DNA of 64,000 nt from the NCBI RefSeq assembly GCF_046600715.1, contig NZ_JBJMAV010000001.1, forward strand, positions 558,001-622,000, written 5' to 3'. This document shows positions 8,200 to 17,981 of the stretch, piece by piece. The stretch's first letter is position 1; each line of letters opens with the position of its first letter. The translations under genes and the position numbers were made by a program. The notes beneath the pieces were generated by a model. The model was given only the letters and a program-made list of their open reading frames with translations, ran no database searches and was not told the origin of the DNA. Origin of the DNA: Lysobacter_C viscosus. GTDB taxonomy: Bacteria; Pseudomonadota; Gammaproteobacteria; Xanthomonadales; Xanthomonadaceae.

Positions 8200-9866
8200 C
8201 GACGCGCATGGACCCGACCCTCGCCCGCCGCGTACTGATGCTGCTGCCCACCCAGCGCGACACCGAACTGACCGCAGACGTGTTGGCCCGGCACGACATC
8301 GATACCTGCATCTGCATCCAGCCTGCCGACCTTGCACGGGAGATCGATCGCGGCGCCGCGGCCGTGCTGGTGGCCGAAGAGGCGCTGGCCCAGGGCGCGC
8401 AGTCGGTACTGGGGCGGGTGGTCGACCGCCAGCCGCGCTGGTCGGACCTGCCGGTGATGGTGGTGGCGCGCGACGGGGCGGACTCGGCGCAGGTCGCCGA
8501 CGCGATGGCGCGACTGGGCAACGTGACCCTGCTGGAGCGCCCGCTGCGCCTGTCGACCCTGGTGAGCACGGTGAAGTCCGCCCTGCGTGCACGCGAGCGC
8601 CAGTACGAGATGCTGACCCACCTGGACGAGTTGGAGCGGGCCCGCGACGACATTGCCGCTTCGGCGCAACGCAAGGACGAGTTCCTCGCCATGCTGGCGC
8701 ACGAGCTGCGCAACCCGTTGGCGCCCATCCGCAATGCGCTGCACCTGCTGGGTGGCAGCGATGTCCCGGAGCCGGAGCAGGTGTCGCTGCGGGCGATGAT
8801 GAAACGGCAGGTCGACCACATGGTGCGGCTGGTGGACGACCTGGTGGAGGTGTCGCGGCTGTCGCGCGGCACCATCGAACTGCGCCGCGACGTGGTCGAC
8901 ATGGCCGGCGTCCTGCGCAATGCAATCGAACTGAGCCGGCCCTTGATCGATTCCGGCCGGCACGCGCTGCGCCTGGAGTTGCCCGATATCCCCCTGCAGG
9001 TCGATGCCGACCCGGTCCGGCTTGCCCAGGTGTTCGGCAACCTGCTCAATAACGCGGCCAAGTACGCGCGCAGCGGCGGCGAGATCCGCGTGGCCGCCGA
9101 CCGTGACGGCGACGAGGTCGTTGTGGCGGTGAGGGATCGCGGCATCGGCATCGAGCCCGACATGCTGCCGCACGTGTTCGACCTGTTCACCCAGGGCCGG
9201 CGCGAGGCGCATCGCGCGCAGGACGGCCTGGGCATCGGCCTGACCCTGGTGCGCAGCCTGGTGGAGATGCACGGTGGGCGGGTCGACGTCCGCAGCGATG
9301 GCCGCGACCGGGGGTCGGAATTCGTCGTTCGGCTGCCGTTGGCCACGGACGTGGACGTCGCAACGTCACGGTTCGGGCCGTCCCCGGAAACCGCGGGGCC
9401 ATCGGCTGCGCAGTCGGCGCCCTCGCAGCCCTCCTCGCTTCGCGTGCTGGTGGTTGACGACAACGTCGACGCGGCCCGCTCGCTGGGCATGGTGTTGCGG
9501 ATGCTGGAGATCGAGCACCACGTCTGCTTCGACGGCCGCAAGGCACTGGAAGCGGTGCGCGAGTTCCGGCCCGATGCGGTGCTGCTGGACATCGGGATGC
9601 CGGGCATGGACGGCTACGAGGTCGCGCGCCGGCTTCGGGAGGACCCCGCCAACCAGGGCATCGAACTGGTGGCGGTCACCGGGTGGAGCCAGCGACAGGA
9701 CAAGGAACGCACCCAGCAGGCCGGGTTCAAGCACCATTTCAGCAAGCCGGTGGACATCGGAGCGCTGCAGGCGCTGCTCGACGGCCTGCGGGGCCCGTCC
9801 CAGCACACGGGGGCATGCACCGATGAGGCAGTCACGCCCCGGAGCGCGCTCAGCAACGTCGGTTGA
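8187..9866 (+). CDS. hybrid histidine kinase with N-terminal pseudo-receiver and C-terminal receiver
   Basis: The 559-residue protein (GTG at 8187; an ATG at 8208 is equally possible) has no membrane segment. Residues about 15-135 look like a receiver fold, but the usual phospho-acceptor position reads AAVLVAEEAL, so it is probably a pseudo-receiver. A HisKA box with H172 (FLAMLAHELRNPLAPI) follows, then a HATPase domain (VFGNLLNNAAKYA, DRGIGIEPDM, DGLGIGLTLV). A C-terminal receiver has RVLVVDDNVDAARS and D468 in LLDIGMPGMDGYEV. Output would be phosphotransfer to its own or another receiver. Its overlap with the KaiC-like gene suggests a KaiC-kinase signalling pair. Confidence 0.85.
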   Translation: MQRLTTRMDPTLARRVLMLLPTQRDTELTADVLARHDIDTCICIQPADLAREIDRGAAAVLVAEEALAQGAQSVLGRVVDRQPRWSDLPVMVVARDGADSAQVADAMARLGNVTLLERPLRLSTLVSTVKSALRARERQYEMLTHLDELERARDDIAASAQRKDEFLAMLAHELRNPLAPIRNALHLLGGSDVPEPEQVSLRAMMKRQVDHMVRLVDDLVEVSRLSRGTIELRRDVVDMAGVLRNAIELSRPLIDSGRHALRLELPDIPLQVDADPVRLAQVFGNLLNNAAKYARSGGEIRVAADRDGDEVVVAVRDRGIGIEPDMLPHVFDLFTQGRREAHRAQDGLGIGLTLVRSLVEMHGGRVDVRSDGRDRGSEFVVRLPLATDVDVATSRFGPSPETAGPSAAQSAPSQPSSLRVLVVDDNVDAARSLGMVLRMLEIEHHVCFDGRKALEAVREFRPDAVLLDIGMPGMDGYEVARRLREDPANQGIELVAVTGWSQRQDKERTQQAGFKHHFSKPVDIGALQALLDGLRGPSQHTGACTDEAVTPRSALSNVG

Positions 9867-9947
9867 CCGGTACGTCGGGGATGACGCCGATGTTGGGCGG
9901 CCCCGCTCGCAGGGCCGCGGTAACCCGCGCGATCAGGCCAGGCGCGA

Positions 9948-10442
9948 TCAACGCAGCCGCATGCGCTCGTTGTCCGACAGGTTGCCGGGGTCGCTGGTCA
10001 CTGCGCTCAACGCGAAATGCAGCGCCTTGCCCATGATCGTGCCCGGGCCGTCCCAGTATTCCGCGCTGTCCACTTCCACCCGGATCAGGCACAGGTTCGG
10101 ATCGTCCTTGCCGGCGGGGAAGAACAGCTTCATCGCCGGCGACCACAAGGCATCGATGCGGGCCCGGTCGCGCACGATCGAGGCACGCCCGGCCACCGAC
10201 ACGTAGGTGTTCTTGCCCTTGGACGCATAGGCGACGTTGACATTGGGATTGGCCAGGATCTCGTCGACCTTCCCGCTGTCGCATTCGGTCGCGAACCACA
10301 GGTCGCCGTCGAATTCCACGTCCTGCGTGCCCAGCGGGCGGCTGACCAGCCGTCCATCCTTGGCAACCGTCGTCATCATCGCGATGTCGACGTCGTTGAT
10401 CATTTCGGCGAGGTGGCGGATGTTCTCGGCGCGGTCGGTCAC
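9948..10442 (-). CDS. pyridoxamine 5'-phosphate oxidase-like (general stress protein 26 type) FMN-binding protein
   Basis: This 164-residue split-barrel protein contains IAMMTTVAKDGRLVSRPLG, DLWFATECDSGKVDEI, NPNVNVAYASKGKNTYVSVAG and LIRVEVDSAEYWDGPG. This is the pattern of general-stress-protein-26-like flavoproteins, a group described from Xanthomonas citri as binding FMN and FAD. It lacks the active-site set of true PNPO and probably does not make pyridoxal phosphate. The substrate is unknown. It is transcribed toward the kinase gene (convergent) and has a separate small membrane gene 102 bases behind its start. Confidence 0.85.
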   Translation of the reverse strand: MTDRAENIRHLAEMINDVDIAMMTTVAKDGRLVSRPLGTQDVEFDGDLWFATECDSGKVDEILANPNVNVAYASKGKNTYVSVAGRASIVRDRARIDALWSPAMKLFFPAGKDDPNLCLIRVEVDSAEYWDGPGTIMGKALHFALSAVTSDPGNLSDNERMRLR

Positions 10443-10544
10443 GTGGGCTGTCCTTTCAGGGAAGAGGTCCCATCCAACCCCGTCGCGACGTAAAGCCGGG
10501 TGAATCCAACCGCGCGCTCCCGGCTCGACCGCGTGAGCCCGCCC

Positions 10545-10700
10545 TCAGCCCATCGGCGAGCTCCAGCCGAGCATCGGCGCCAGCACCAGGTACAGGCCGA
10601 CCAGCACCAGCGCCCCGAACAGCAGCTTGAGCATGCCGCCGACCACCTTCAGCGCGAGGTATCCGGCCACTACGACGATCACGATGCCGAGCCAGCTCAT
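10545..10700 (-). CDS. small two-helix membrane protein (51 aa)
   Basis: The 51-residue protein MSWLGIVIVVVAGYLALKVV... has two hydrophobic stretches separated by a lysine (GGMLKLLFG), then a short tail WSSPMG. The ATG at 10700 follows a purine-rich GGAGT on the minus strand. Short membrane proteins of this form are common conserved hypotheticals in Xanthomonadaceae. No function can be assigned. The neighbouring genes give no clear clue. Confidence 0.6.
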   Translation of the reverse strand: MSWLGIVIVVVAGYLALKVVGGMLKLLFGALVLVGLYLVLAPMLGWSSPMG

Positions 10701-10798
10701 GTGTACTCCGGGGTTGGGGTGGGAAGCGGACGAGCCGAGCGGTCCGGCCACGGTCGCTTCCCCCATACTGCGCGCTCCAGCACCGGCAGGCCACCTCG

Positions 10799-11248
10799 AT
10801 GCCTCGTCCCCTACTCCAGCTGGCCGCGGCCGTGTCGATTGCCGCGGCCCTCCTGGCCTGCAACGATTCCGGCCCCGCGCCGGGCGGCCGCGTGCCGGAA
10901 CTCACGCGCGAAGACGTGCGCGTGGGGACCGGTGAGCTCGCCCGCCCCGGCATGGAGGTCACCGTCCACTACACCGGCTGGAACTACGACCAGGGCGCCG
11001 AGGACGGCCGCGGCACGAAGTTCGACAGTTCGCTGGACCGGGGCCAGCCCCTGACCTTCCTGCTGGGCGCCGGGCGCGTGATCCGCGGCTGGGACGAGGG
11101 CGTGGCAGGCATGCGGGTGGGCGGCACCCGGGTGCTGGAGATTCCGCCGGAGCTTGGCTACGGCCGCGCCGGCGCGGGCGGCGTCATCCCACCCAACGGC
11201 TCGCTGGTGTTCGAGGTCGAGCTGCTGGACGTGCAGCCGGAGGACTGA
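10799..11248 (+). CDS. FKBP-type peptidyl-prolyl cis-trans isomerase, predicted lipoprotein
   Basis: The 149-residue protein has a short signal ending in LLAC, a lipobox-like cleavage site near residue 21. One FKBP domain follows: VTVHYTGWNYDQG, KFDSSLDRGQPLTFLLGAGRVIRGWDEGV split over two strands, and IPPELGYGRAGAGGVIPPN, then LVFEVELL. The YTG, FDSS, VI..W, LGYG and IP..L/VFEVEL elements line the FK506/proline pocket. It would catalyse prolyl isomerisation in the periplasm, anchored to a membrane. The length equals a single-domain FKBP plus signal. Confidence 0.9.
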   Translation: MPRPLLQLAAAVSIAAALLACNDSGPAPGGRVPELTREDVRVGTGELARPGMEVTVHYTGWNYDQGAEDGRGTKFDSSLDRGQPLTFLLGAGRVIRGWDEGVAGMRVGGTRVLEIPPELGYGRAGAGGVIPPNGSLVFEVELLDVQPED

Positions 11249-11310
11249 CGCGGGGCCGGGCGTCCCGAGACGTGCGGTCCGGCCAGGACCGTCCAGCTGA
11301 CGCCCGCGGC

Positions 11311-12297
<987 letters not shown>

Positions 12298-12405
12298 CTG
12301 CGGGCCTTGCGGGTGGATTCACCCCGACATGGGGGCGGTTGGCCGCATCGCCACCCGGCGCTGCACCCAGGTCGCATCGAGGGCCCGCAGGACGCTCCAA
12401 AGTTG

Positions 12406-12424
12406 TTACGATTCATTCTCATCT
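12406..12424 (+). promoter_or_regulatory. candidate Fur box upstream of the iron ABC operon
   Basis: The stretch at 12406-12424 contains the ten-base core TCATTCTCAT, which matches one half of the classic Fur site (in the form AATCATTCTCATT). The flanking half is weaker. It lies 21 bases before the ATG of the iron-binding lipoprotein, in a GC-rich genome where such an AT-rich stretch stands out. Iron-dependent repression is known for FbpABC-type operons. The site itself is inferred from sequence. Confidence 0.5.
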
Positions 12425-12444
12425 TTTCCTTCAAGGCACCGCCC

Positions 12445-13509
12445 ATGCGTCCCCTGCTGCTCAGCTGCGCCGTGGTCACCGTCCTGGCCGCCTGCTCGCG
12501 TCCCTCCACCGATCCGGTTGCGACCGCCGATACCACCCCCGCCGCGGCGCCCGCCCCGGCAACCGAACTGGTGGTCTACACCTCGCGCAACGAACAACTG
12601 GTCAAGCCGCTGTTCGACCGCTACACGCAGGAGACCGGCATCAAGGTCAGCTACCTCACCGACCAGGCGCCGCCGCTGATGGAGCGGCTCAAGGCCGAAG
12701 GCAGCCAGACCCCGGCGGACGTGTTCATCACCGTGGACGCCGGCAACCTCTGGCAGGCCGCCAACCTGGGGCTGCTGCAAGGCGTCGATTCGCCCACCCT
12801 GCAGGCCAACATCCCGGAAAACCTGCGCGACCCCGACAACCGCTGGTTCGGACTGTCGGTGCGCGCCCGCACGCTGGTCCATGACCCCGCCGCTACTCCT
12901 GCTGGCGAGTTGTCGACCTACGAGGACCTGGCCGACCCGAGGTGGCGCGGCAAGCTGTGCCTGCGCACGTCCGCTTCGGTCTACAACCAGAGCCTGGTGG
13001 CGACGATGATCGGCACCCTCGGCCCGCAGCGCACCGAAGAGGTCGTGCGCGGCTGGGTGGCCAACCTCGCCGCCGAGCCGTTCGCCAACGACACCGCGGT
13101 GATCGAGGCGGTCGGTGCCGGGCGCTGCGCGGTCGGCATCGTCAACAGCTACTACCTGGGCCGGGCCAAGAACGAGGACGCCCGCCTCACCGTGGAGCCG
13201 TTCTGGCCCAACCAGGGCGAATCGGCCGGCGGCATCGGCGGTGTCCACGTCAACGTGTCGGGCGCAGGCGTCACCGCGCATTCCGACCAGCCCGAAGCGG
13301 CGAAGGCGTTCATCGAATGGCTGTCGGCGGGCGAAGCGCAGGCCATCTATGCCAACGAGAACATGGAGTTCCCGGCCAATCCGCAGGTGGCCGCCGCGCC
13401 GCTGGTCGCCGGCTGGGGCGAGTACCGCCAGGACCTGATCAACGTGTCCGAGGCCGGCCGGCTGCAGGCCGAGGCCGTCAAGCTGATGGACCGTGCCGGC
13501 TACCGCTGA
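12445..13509 (+). CDS. fbpA: ferric-iron ABC transporter substrate-binding lipoprotein (FbpA/FutA type)
   Basis: The 354-residue protein has a lipobox LAAC (C17) and the ferric-binding fold: LVVYTSRNEQLVKPLFDRY, GIKVSYLTDQAPPLMERL, DVFITVDAGNLWQA. The NSYYLGR motif supplies the adjacent tyrosines that ligate Fe3+ in FbpA. It would capture ferric iron in the periplasm and hand it to the permease encoded next. The start at 12445 lies just behind the Fur-like site. The permease gene overlaps its end by 17 bases, so the genes form an operon. Confidence 0.92.
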   Translation: MRPLLLSCAVVTVLAACSRPSTDPVATADTTPAAAPAPATELVVYTSRNEQLVKPLFDRYTQETGIKVSYLTDQAPPLMERLKAEGSQTPADVFITVDAGNLWQAANLGLLQGVDSPTLQANIPENLRDPDNRWFGLSVRARTLVHDPAATPAGELSTYEDLADPRWRGKLCLRTSASVYNQSLVATMIGTLGPQRTEEVVRGWVANLAAEPFANDTAVIEAVGAGRCAVGIVNSYYLGRAKNEDARLTVEPFWPNQGESAGGIGGVHVNVSGAGVTAHSDQPEAAKAFIEWLSAGEAQAIYANENMEFPANPQVAAAPLVAGWGEYRQDLINVSEAGRLQAEAVKLMDRAGYR

Positions 13510-15130
13510 CCCGCACGCACTGTCGACCGCACACGCCCCGCCCCGCGCGGGGCGTGTCGCGTCTTCGCCCTGGGTCTGGCTGGCCGTGCTGCTGTCGCTG
13601 CCGGCGCTGGTGCCTTTGGTGGCCACGCTGTCCGCGCTTGCGCGCCCCGATCCCGACACGCTCGCGCACCTGCTGCAGTTCGTACTGCCGCGCGTGGCCG
13701 GCAACACCGCGTGGCTGTTGATGGGCGTGGGGCTGGGCACGGCGCTGCTTGGCACCGCATTGGCGGCGCTGGTCGCGCTGTGCGAGTTCCCCGGCCGTCG
13801 CCTGTTCGCGTGGCTGCTGGTGCTTCCACTGGCGATGCCCGGCTACGTGCTGGCAGTGGTGTTGATCGACCTGTTCGACTACGCCGGCCCGGTTGCCACC
13901 TGGCTGCGCGGGGTCGGCGGCCCCGCCATGCCGGAGGTCCGCAGCCGGGCCGGCCTGGTCCTGGTGATGACGCTGGCCTTGTATCCCTATGTCTACCTGG
14001 TGGCCCGCGAGGCCTTCGAAACCCAGGGGGCACGCGCGATAGAAGCCGCGCGAACGCTGGGCATGGGTCCGTGGCGGGCATTTCTGCGCACCAGCCTGCC
14101 GATGGCGCGGCCGTGGATCGCCGGCGGCACGCTGCTGGTGCTGATGGAGACCCTGGCCGACTTCGGCACGGTGTCGGCGTTCAACTACGACACCTTCACC
14201 ACCGCGATCTACCAGGCGTGGTTCGCGCTGTTTTCAACCGATACCGCCCTGCAGGTGGCCGCGGCGCTGCTGGTGGTGGTCGTGGCACTGGTGGCGCTGG
14301 AAGCCTTCTCGCGCCGGCGGCGGTCGTTCGCCGGTGTCGGCCACCGCTCGGCTGCGCGCACAGAACTGGGACGTCGGGCATGGCTGGCAACCGGGGCATG
14401 CACGCTGGTGGCGGTCGCCGCCATCGGGGTGCCGCTCTCGCGCCTGGCGTGGAACGCCTCCCGCCACATTGGCGAGATCGACGCGCGCTACTGGGGCACG
14501 GTCGGCAACGCGGTGTCGCTGGCGGCAATGGCCGCCGCGCTCACCGTCGCCGCCGCCTTCGCCGTGGCCATGGCGGCGCGCGAACGCCCTGGTGGTCTCA
14601 CCGCCGCGACCACGCGCCTGGCCACGCTGGGCTATGGCCTGCCGGGTGCGTTGCTGGCCATTGGCCTGTACGTGCCGGTGGCCCAGGCCAGCGCACGCCT
14701 GGCCGAGGCGTTCGACCTGGCCATCGCCCTGCAAGGGGGGCTGGCACTGCTTCTGGTGGCCTACGGCATCCGCTTCATGGCGGTTGCCCACGCACCGGTG
14801 TCCGGCGGGCTGCTCCGCGTCCGGCCGCACCTGGTGGAGGCCAGCCGGAGCCTGGGCGTTACCGGGCTGCGACAGCTGCGGCTGGTGCAGTGGCCGCTGC
14901 TGCGGGGCAGTTTCGCCACCGCGGCGCTGCTGGTGTTCGTCGACGTGATGAAGGAAATGCCGATCACCCTGATGATGCGCCCCTTCGGCTGGGACACACT
15001 GGCCACGCGGGTGTTCGAGCTGACCAATGAAGGCGAATGGACCCGCGCCGCGGTGCCGGCCCTGGCGATCGTGCTGGCCGGCCTGGTGCCGGTGATCCTG
15101 TTGACCCGACGGAGGGGCGATGCGGCTTGA
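13493..15130 (+). CDS. fbpB: ferric-iron ABC transporter permease (FbpB type)
   Basis: The 545-residue inner-membrane protein has about twelve hydrophobic helices and two permease half-domains in one chain, as in FbpB. Each half has the cytoplasmic EAA loop: EAARTLGMGPWRAFLRTSLP in the first and EASRSLGVTGLRQLRLVQWP in the second. It forms the channel for ferric iron with the ATPase encoded next. The GTG start at 13493 overlaps the end of the binding-protein gene, and its stop overlaps the ATPase start (ATG 15120), so translation is probably coupled across all three genes. Confidence 0.9.
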   Translation: MPATADPHALSTAHAPPRAGRVASSPWVWLAVLLSLPALVPLVATLSALARPDPDTLAHLLQFVLPRVAGNTAWLLMGVGLGTALLGTALAALVALCEFPGRRLFAWLLVLPLAMPGYVLAVVLIDLFDYAGPVATWLRGVGGPAMPEVRSRAGLVLVMTLALYPYVYLVAREAFETQGARAIEAARTLGMGPWRAFLRTSLPMARPWIAGGTLLVLMETLADFGTVSAFNYDTFTTAIYQAWFALFSTDTALQVAAALLVVVVALVALEAFSRRRRSFAGVGHRSAARTELGRRAWLATGACTLVAVAAIGVPLSRLAWNASRHIGEIDARYWGTVGNAVSLAAMAAALTVAAAFAVAMAARERPGGLTAATTRLATLGYGLPGALLAIGLYVPVAQASARLAEAFDLAIALQGGLALLLVAYGIRFMAVAHAPVSGGLLRVRPHLVEASRSLGVTGLRQLRLVQWPLLRGSFATAALLVFVDVMKEMPITLMMRPFGWDTLATRVFELTNEGEWTRAAVPALAIVLAGLVPVILLTRRRGDAA

Positions 15131-16163
15131 AGTGGACAACGCGGCGGTCGGGTACGGCGGGCGCACGGTCCTGTCGGGCGTGTCGTTCGCACTGGAGCAG
15201 GGCGAGGTCGGCTGCCTGCTCGGACCGTCGGCTGCGGGCAAGACCACCCTGCTGCGCGCGGTGGCGGGCTTCGAGCCCCTGCTGGCCGGCGCCATCCGCG
15301 GCGACGGACAGGTGCTCAGCGGGCCCGGGGTCCGGTTGCCCCCGGAGAGCCGCCACGTCGGCATGGTGTTCCAGGACCATGCGCTGTTGCCGCACCTGGA
15401 CGTGCTCGGCAACGTGCAATTCGGCCTGTTCCGCCAGCCCCGGCGGCAGGCCGAATCGCGGGCGCGCGACATGCTGGAGCTCGTGGGCCTTGCCGATGCC
15501 GGCGCGCGCGCGCCGCACGAGCTCTCCGGTGGCCAGCAGCAACGGGTCGCCCTGGCGCGTGCACTGGCCGCCCGGCCACGGCTGGTGCTGCTCGACGAGC
15601 CGTTCTCCAGCCTTGACCCGAACCTGCGCGAAAGCCTCGCCCTGGACGTGCGTGCCGCGCTCAAGCACGAAGGCGTGGGCGCGCTGCTGGTGACGCATTC
15701 GCAGATCGAAGCGTTTGCGATGGCCGACCGCATCGGCGTGGTGGGACTCGGCCACCTGCAGCAGTGGGGCCGCGCCTACGACCTGTACCACCGGCCCGCC
15801 AACCGGTTCGTCGCCGGCTTCGTGGGCGAAGGTGTGCTGCTGTCCGGCCGCGTGGACGACGAGGGCCACGTCACCACGCCGTTCGGCGCGGTGCGCTCGC
15901 GGGTGGCCGCGGCCGGCACGGCGACCGACGTCGACGTGCTCTTGCGTCCGGACGACGTGATCCACGACGACGACGCACCGCTGCAGGCGCGCATCGTCGC
16001 CCGGCACTTTCGCGGCGCGGAGTTCCTCTACACGCTGGAACTGGACGACGGCCAACGCGTCGAATCGCTGGTGCCGTCCCACCATGACCACGCGGTCGGG
16101 CAGCGCATCGGCGTGCGCCTGGACCTGGAGCACGTGGTGGTGTTTCCGCGCGAGACGCAGTAA
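15120..16163 (+). CDS. fbpC: ferric-iron ABC transporter ATP-binding protein (FbpC type)
   Basis: The 347-residue ATPase has Walker A GPSAAGKTT (K41), the signature LSGGQQQRVALARAL, Walker B LVLLDEPFSSLD and the switch histidine in LLVTHSQIEAF. The C-terminal third carries a TOBE-like regulatory domain (DVDVLLRPDDVIHDDDAPL). Together with the two upstream genes it makes a complete importer. The stop is followed by a GC-rich hairpin at 16179-16210 before the convergent serine hydrolase gene. Confidence 0.92.
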   Translation: MRLEVDNAAVGYGGRTVLSGVSFALEQGEVGCLLGPSAAGKTTLLRAVAGFEPLLAGAIRGDGQVLSGPGVRLPPESRHVGMVFQDHALLPHLDVLGNVQFGLFRQPRRQAESRARDMLELVGLADAGARAPHELSGGQQQRVALARALAARPRLVLLDEPFSSLDPNLRESLALDVRAALKHEGVGALLVTHSQIEAFAMADRIGVVGLGHLQQWGRAYDLYHRPANRFVAGFVGEGVLLSGRVDDEGHVTTPFGAVRSRVAAAGTATDVDVLLRPDDVIHDDDAPLQARIVARHFRGAEFLYTLELDDGQRVESLVPSHHDHAVGQRIGVRLDLEHVVVFPRETQ

Positions 16164-16178
16164 CGGCGGACAAGGCGA

Positions 16179-16210
16179 GTGCCCTGCCCCGGCAAGCCGG
16201 GGGCGGGCAC
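16179..16210. terminator. GC-rich hairpin between convergent genes
   Basis: An imperfect inverted repeat, GTGCCCTGCCCCGGC and GCCGGGGGCGGGCAC with a two-base loop, lies between the stop of the iron ATPase gene (16163) and the stop of the serine hydrolase gene (16216). There is no T-run, so it is a likely but not certain bidirectional terminator. Confidence 0.45.
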
Positions 16211-16215
16211 CGCAG

Positions 16216-17856
16216 TCAGCCTCTCGTCGGTTCCGGCCCCACCGGCACCAGGCGCAGGTCGTGGAAGTCGAAGCTGAAGTCCGTCAGTGGCGAGACCGCT
16301 TCCATCCGGACTTCACGCACCTCGCCATCGGGGTCCAGCGCGAAACTGACGAACGCGTCGGCGTTGAGCCAGCGCTGGTCCCAGCGCACGATGAAGGTGT
16401 CGTGCTGCCAATGCTCCAGCGTCCCGACCAGCGCGGAGGTGCGGGTGAATCGAAGGCGCAGGCCGTCGCGCGCGGACTCGACGACCACGTCGCCGTACCA
16501 CGGGTCGCGGTAGGTACCGGCGTACGCGCGCCGCGGCAACGAGGGCTCGGAGGCGGCATCCCGGGATGCCTCGTGCCTGGCCCAGTCCTCGTCCGAATCC
16601 GACTGCGACTTCGCCAGCGCCGCCGCGTAGGCCGCGCTCCAGTCGGTGCGCGGCGCATCCAGGTAGGCATCCAGCACGCGCAGGGTCACCGCGTTGAACG
16701 CGCCACCCAGCTCGGCATTGGTCAGGACGATCACGCCCAGGCCCTCCTCCGGCACCAGCGTCATCCGCGACACCATCCCCGGCCAGCCGCCGGTGTGCCA
16801 GACCAGCTTCTCGCCCCGGTAGTCGGACAACTGCCAACCTTCGCCATAGCCCATGAAGTTGGGGCGCGCCGCCTCCAGTTCGGGCACCGAAGGCTTGCGT
16901 ACCGGTATGGGCGTGACCACCGACCACATGGCCTGCTGCCGTTGCTCGCTGACGAGGCGTTCGGCGCCGTCGCCGGCACCTCTGATGAGCCCGCCCGCCA
17001 GGTGCACCTGCATCCAGCGGGACATGTCCAGCACGTTGGCGTACAGGCCCCCGGCCCCGGAGACGTTCGCCCAGCTCAGGCGCGGCGCCGGCACCAGCGC
17101 CTTGAAGTCCGCGCGGGCGTGCCCGCTGGCGACGTTGTCGCCGGGGCGCAGCGCATCGCTGTTGAAGCGCACCGCGTCCATGCCCAGTGGCTGGAAAATG
17201 CGGGTACGCAGGAATGCCTCCAGCGGCATCCCCGAGACGTCCTCCACCACCAGCTGCGCCACCCCGTACAGGATGTTGTCGTAGGCATAGCGGCCGCGGA
17301 AAGCGCCCGCCAACGGCACGTCCTTCAGACGCTGCGCGACCTCGCGGGTGGTGTAGTCGGTGCCCGGCCAGTACAGCAGGTCGCCCGCGCCCAGCCCCAG
17401 GCCGCTGCGGTGTGCCAGCAGGTCGCGGATGCGCATTTCGTGGGTGACGTAGGGGTCGGCCATGCGGAACCACGGCAGGTGGTCGATAACGCGGTCGTCC
17501 AGGTCCAGCTTGCCCTCGTCGGCCAGGATCGACAGCGCAGTGGCGGTGAAGCCCTTGCTGATCGACGCGATGGCAAACAGGGTGTCCGGGTCGACGGGCG
17601 CATCCCGCCCCAGCTCCCGCACGCCATAGCCGCGTGCGAGCACCACCTCGCCGTCCTTGACTACGGCCACGGCGATTCCGGGTACTTCGAACGTCTCGCG
17701 CACGCGTTCGACATAGGCATCGAAATCCGACAGCGCCGCCGGCAGCGCTGCCCCCGGCGGCTCGTCCTGCCGGGCCACCGCGGCAGCCGGCGCGAGCAGG
17801 CAAAGCGCGAGCACCGCGGCGGCATGGATGCGCGCAGCGCGCAGGTTGATCGTCAT
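16216..17856 (-). CDS. serine hydrolase, class C beta-lactamase/PBP type, with C-terminal DUF3471-like domain
   Basis: The 546-residue protein has a signal peptide (residues 1-29, ending AAVARQ). The penicillin-recognition set is present: S98-I-S-K101 (nucleophile and base), Y192-D-N194 and the WHTGGWPG motif equivalent to KTG. The last ~130 residues look like a DUF3471-type domain seen in esterase/peptidase relatives. It acts in the periplasm; the substrate (peptide, ester or lactam) is not predictable, and nothing indicates a resistance role. The ATG at 17856 gives a clean signal peptide, so the longer frame to 17952 was rejected. Confidence 0.9.
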   Translation of the reverse strand: MTINLRAARIHAAAVLALCLLAPAAAVARQDEPPGAALPAALSDFDAYVERVRETFEVPGIAVAVVKDGEVVLARGYGVRELGRDAPVDPDTLFAIASISKGFTATALSILADEGKLDLDDRVIDHLPWFRMADPYVTHEMRIRDLLAHRSGLGLGAGDLLYWPGTDYTTREVAQRLKDVPLAGAFRGRYAYDNILYGVAQLVVEDVSGMPLEAFLRTRIFQPLGMDAVRFNSDALRPGDNVASGHARADFKALVPAPRLSWANVSGAGGLYANVLDMSRWMQVHLAGGLIRGAGDGAERLVSEQRQQAMWSVVTPIPVRKPSVPELEAARPNFMGYGEGWQLSDYRGEKLVWHTGGWPGMVSRMTLVPEEGLGVIVLTNAELGGAFNAVTLRVLDAYLDAPRTDWSAAYAAALAKSQSDSDEDWARHEASRDAASEPSLPRRAYAGTYRDPWYGDVVVESARDGLRLRFTRTSALVGTLEHWQHDTFIVRWDQRWLNADAFVSFALDPDGEVREVRMEAVSPLTDFSFDFHDLRLVPVGPEPTRG

Positions 17857-17981
17857 TCGAGTTCCCCGGCCCCCGCGGCATCGCCCGCGTCGCGATCGAC
17901 GACGATACCCGAGGCAAACCGCCCTGTCCGGCGCAGTCACCGCCGCTGGCACAATGGCGCGCCCTGCACGCGGACCCGCCG

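Noticed and set aside
6523..8925. An 800-codon open frame on the minus strand over the KaiC-like gene
   Set aside because: Shadow frame; no motif, proline/arginine-rich start, and no ribosome-site-supported start.
16216..17856. The serine hydrolase as a beta-lactamase resistance gene
   Set aside because: The SxxK/YxN/HTG set is shared with many esterases and peptidases, it has an extra C-terminal DUF3471-like domain, and no ampR-type regulator is adjacent.
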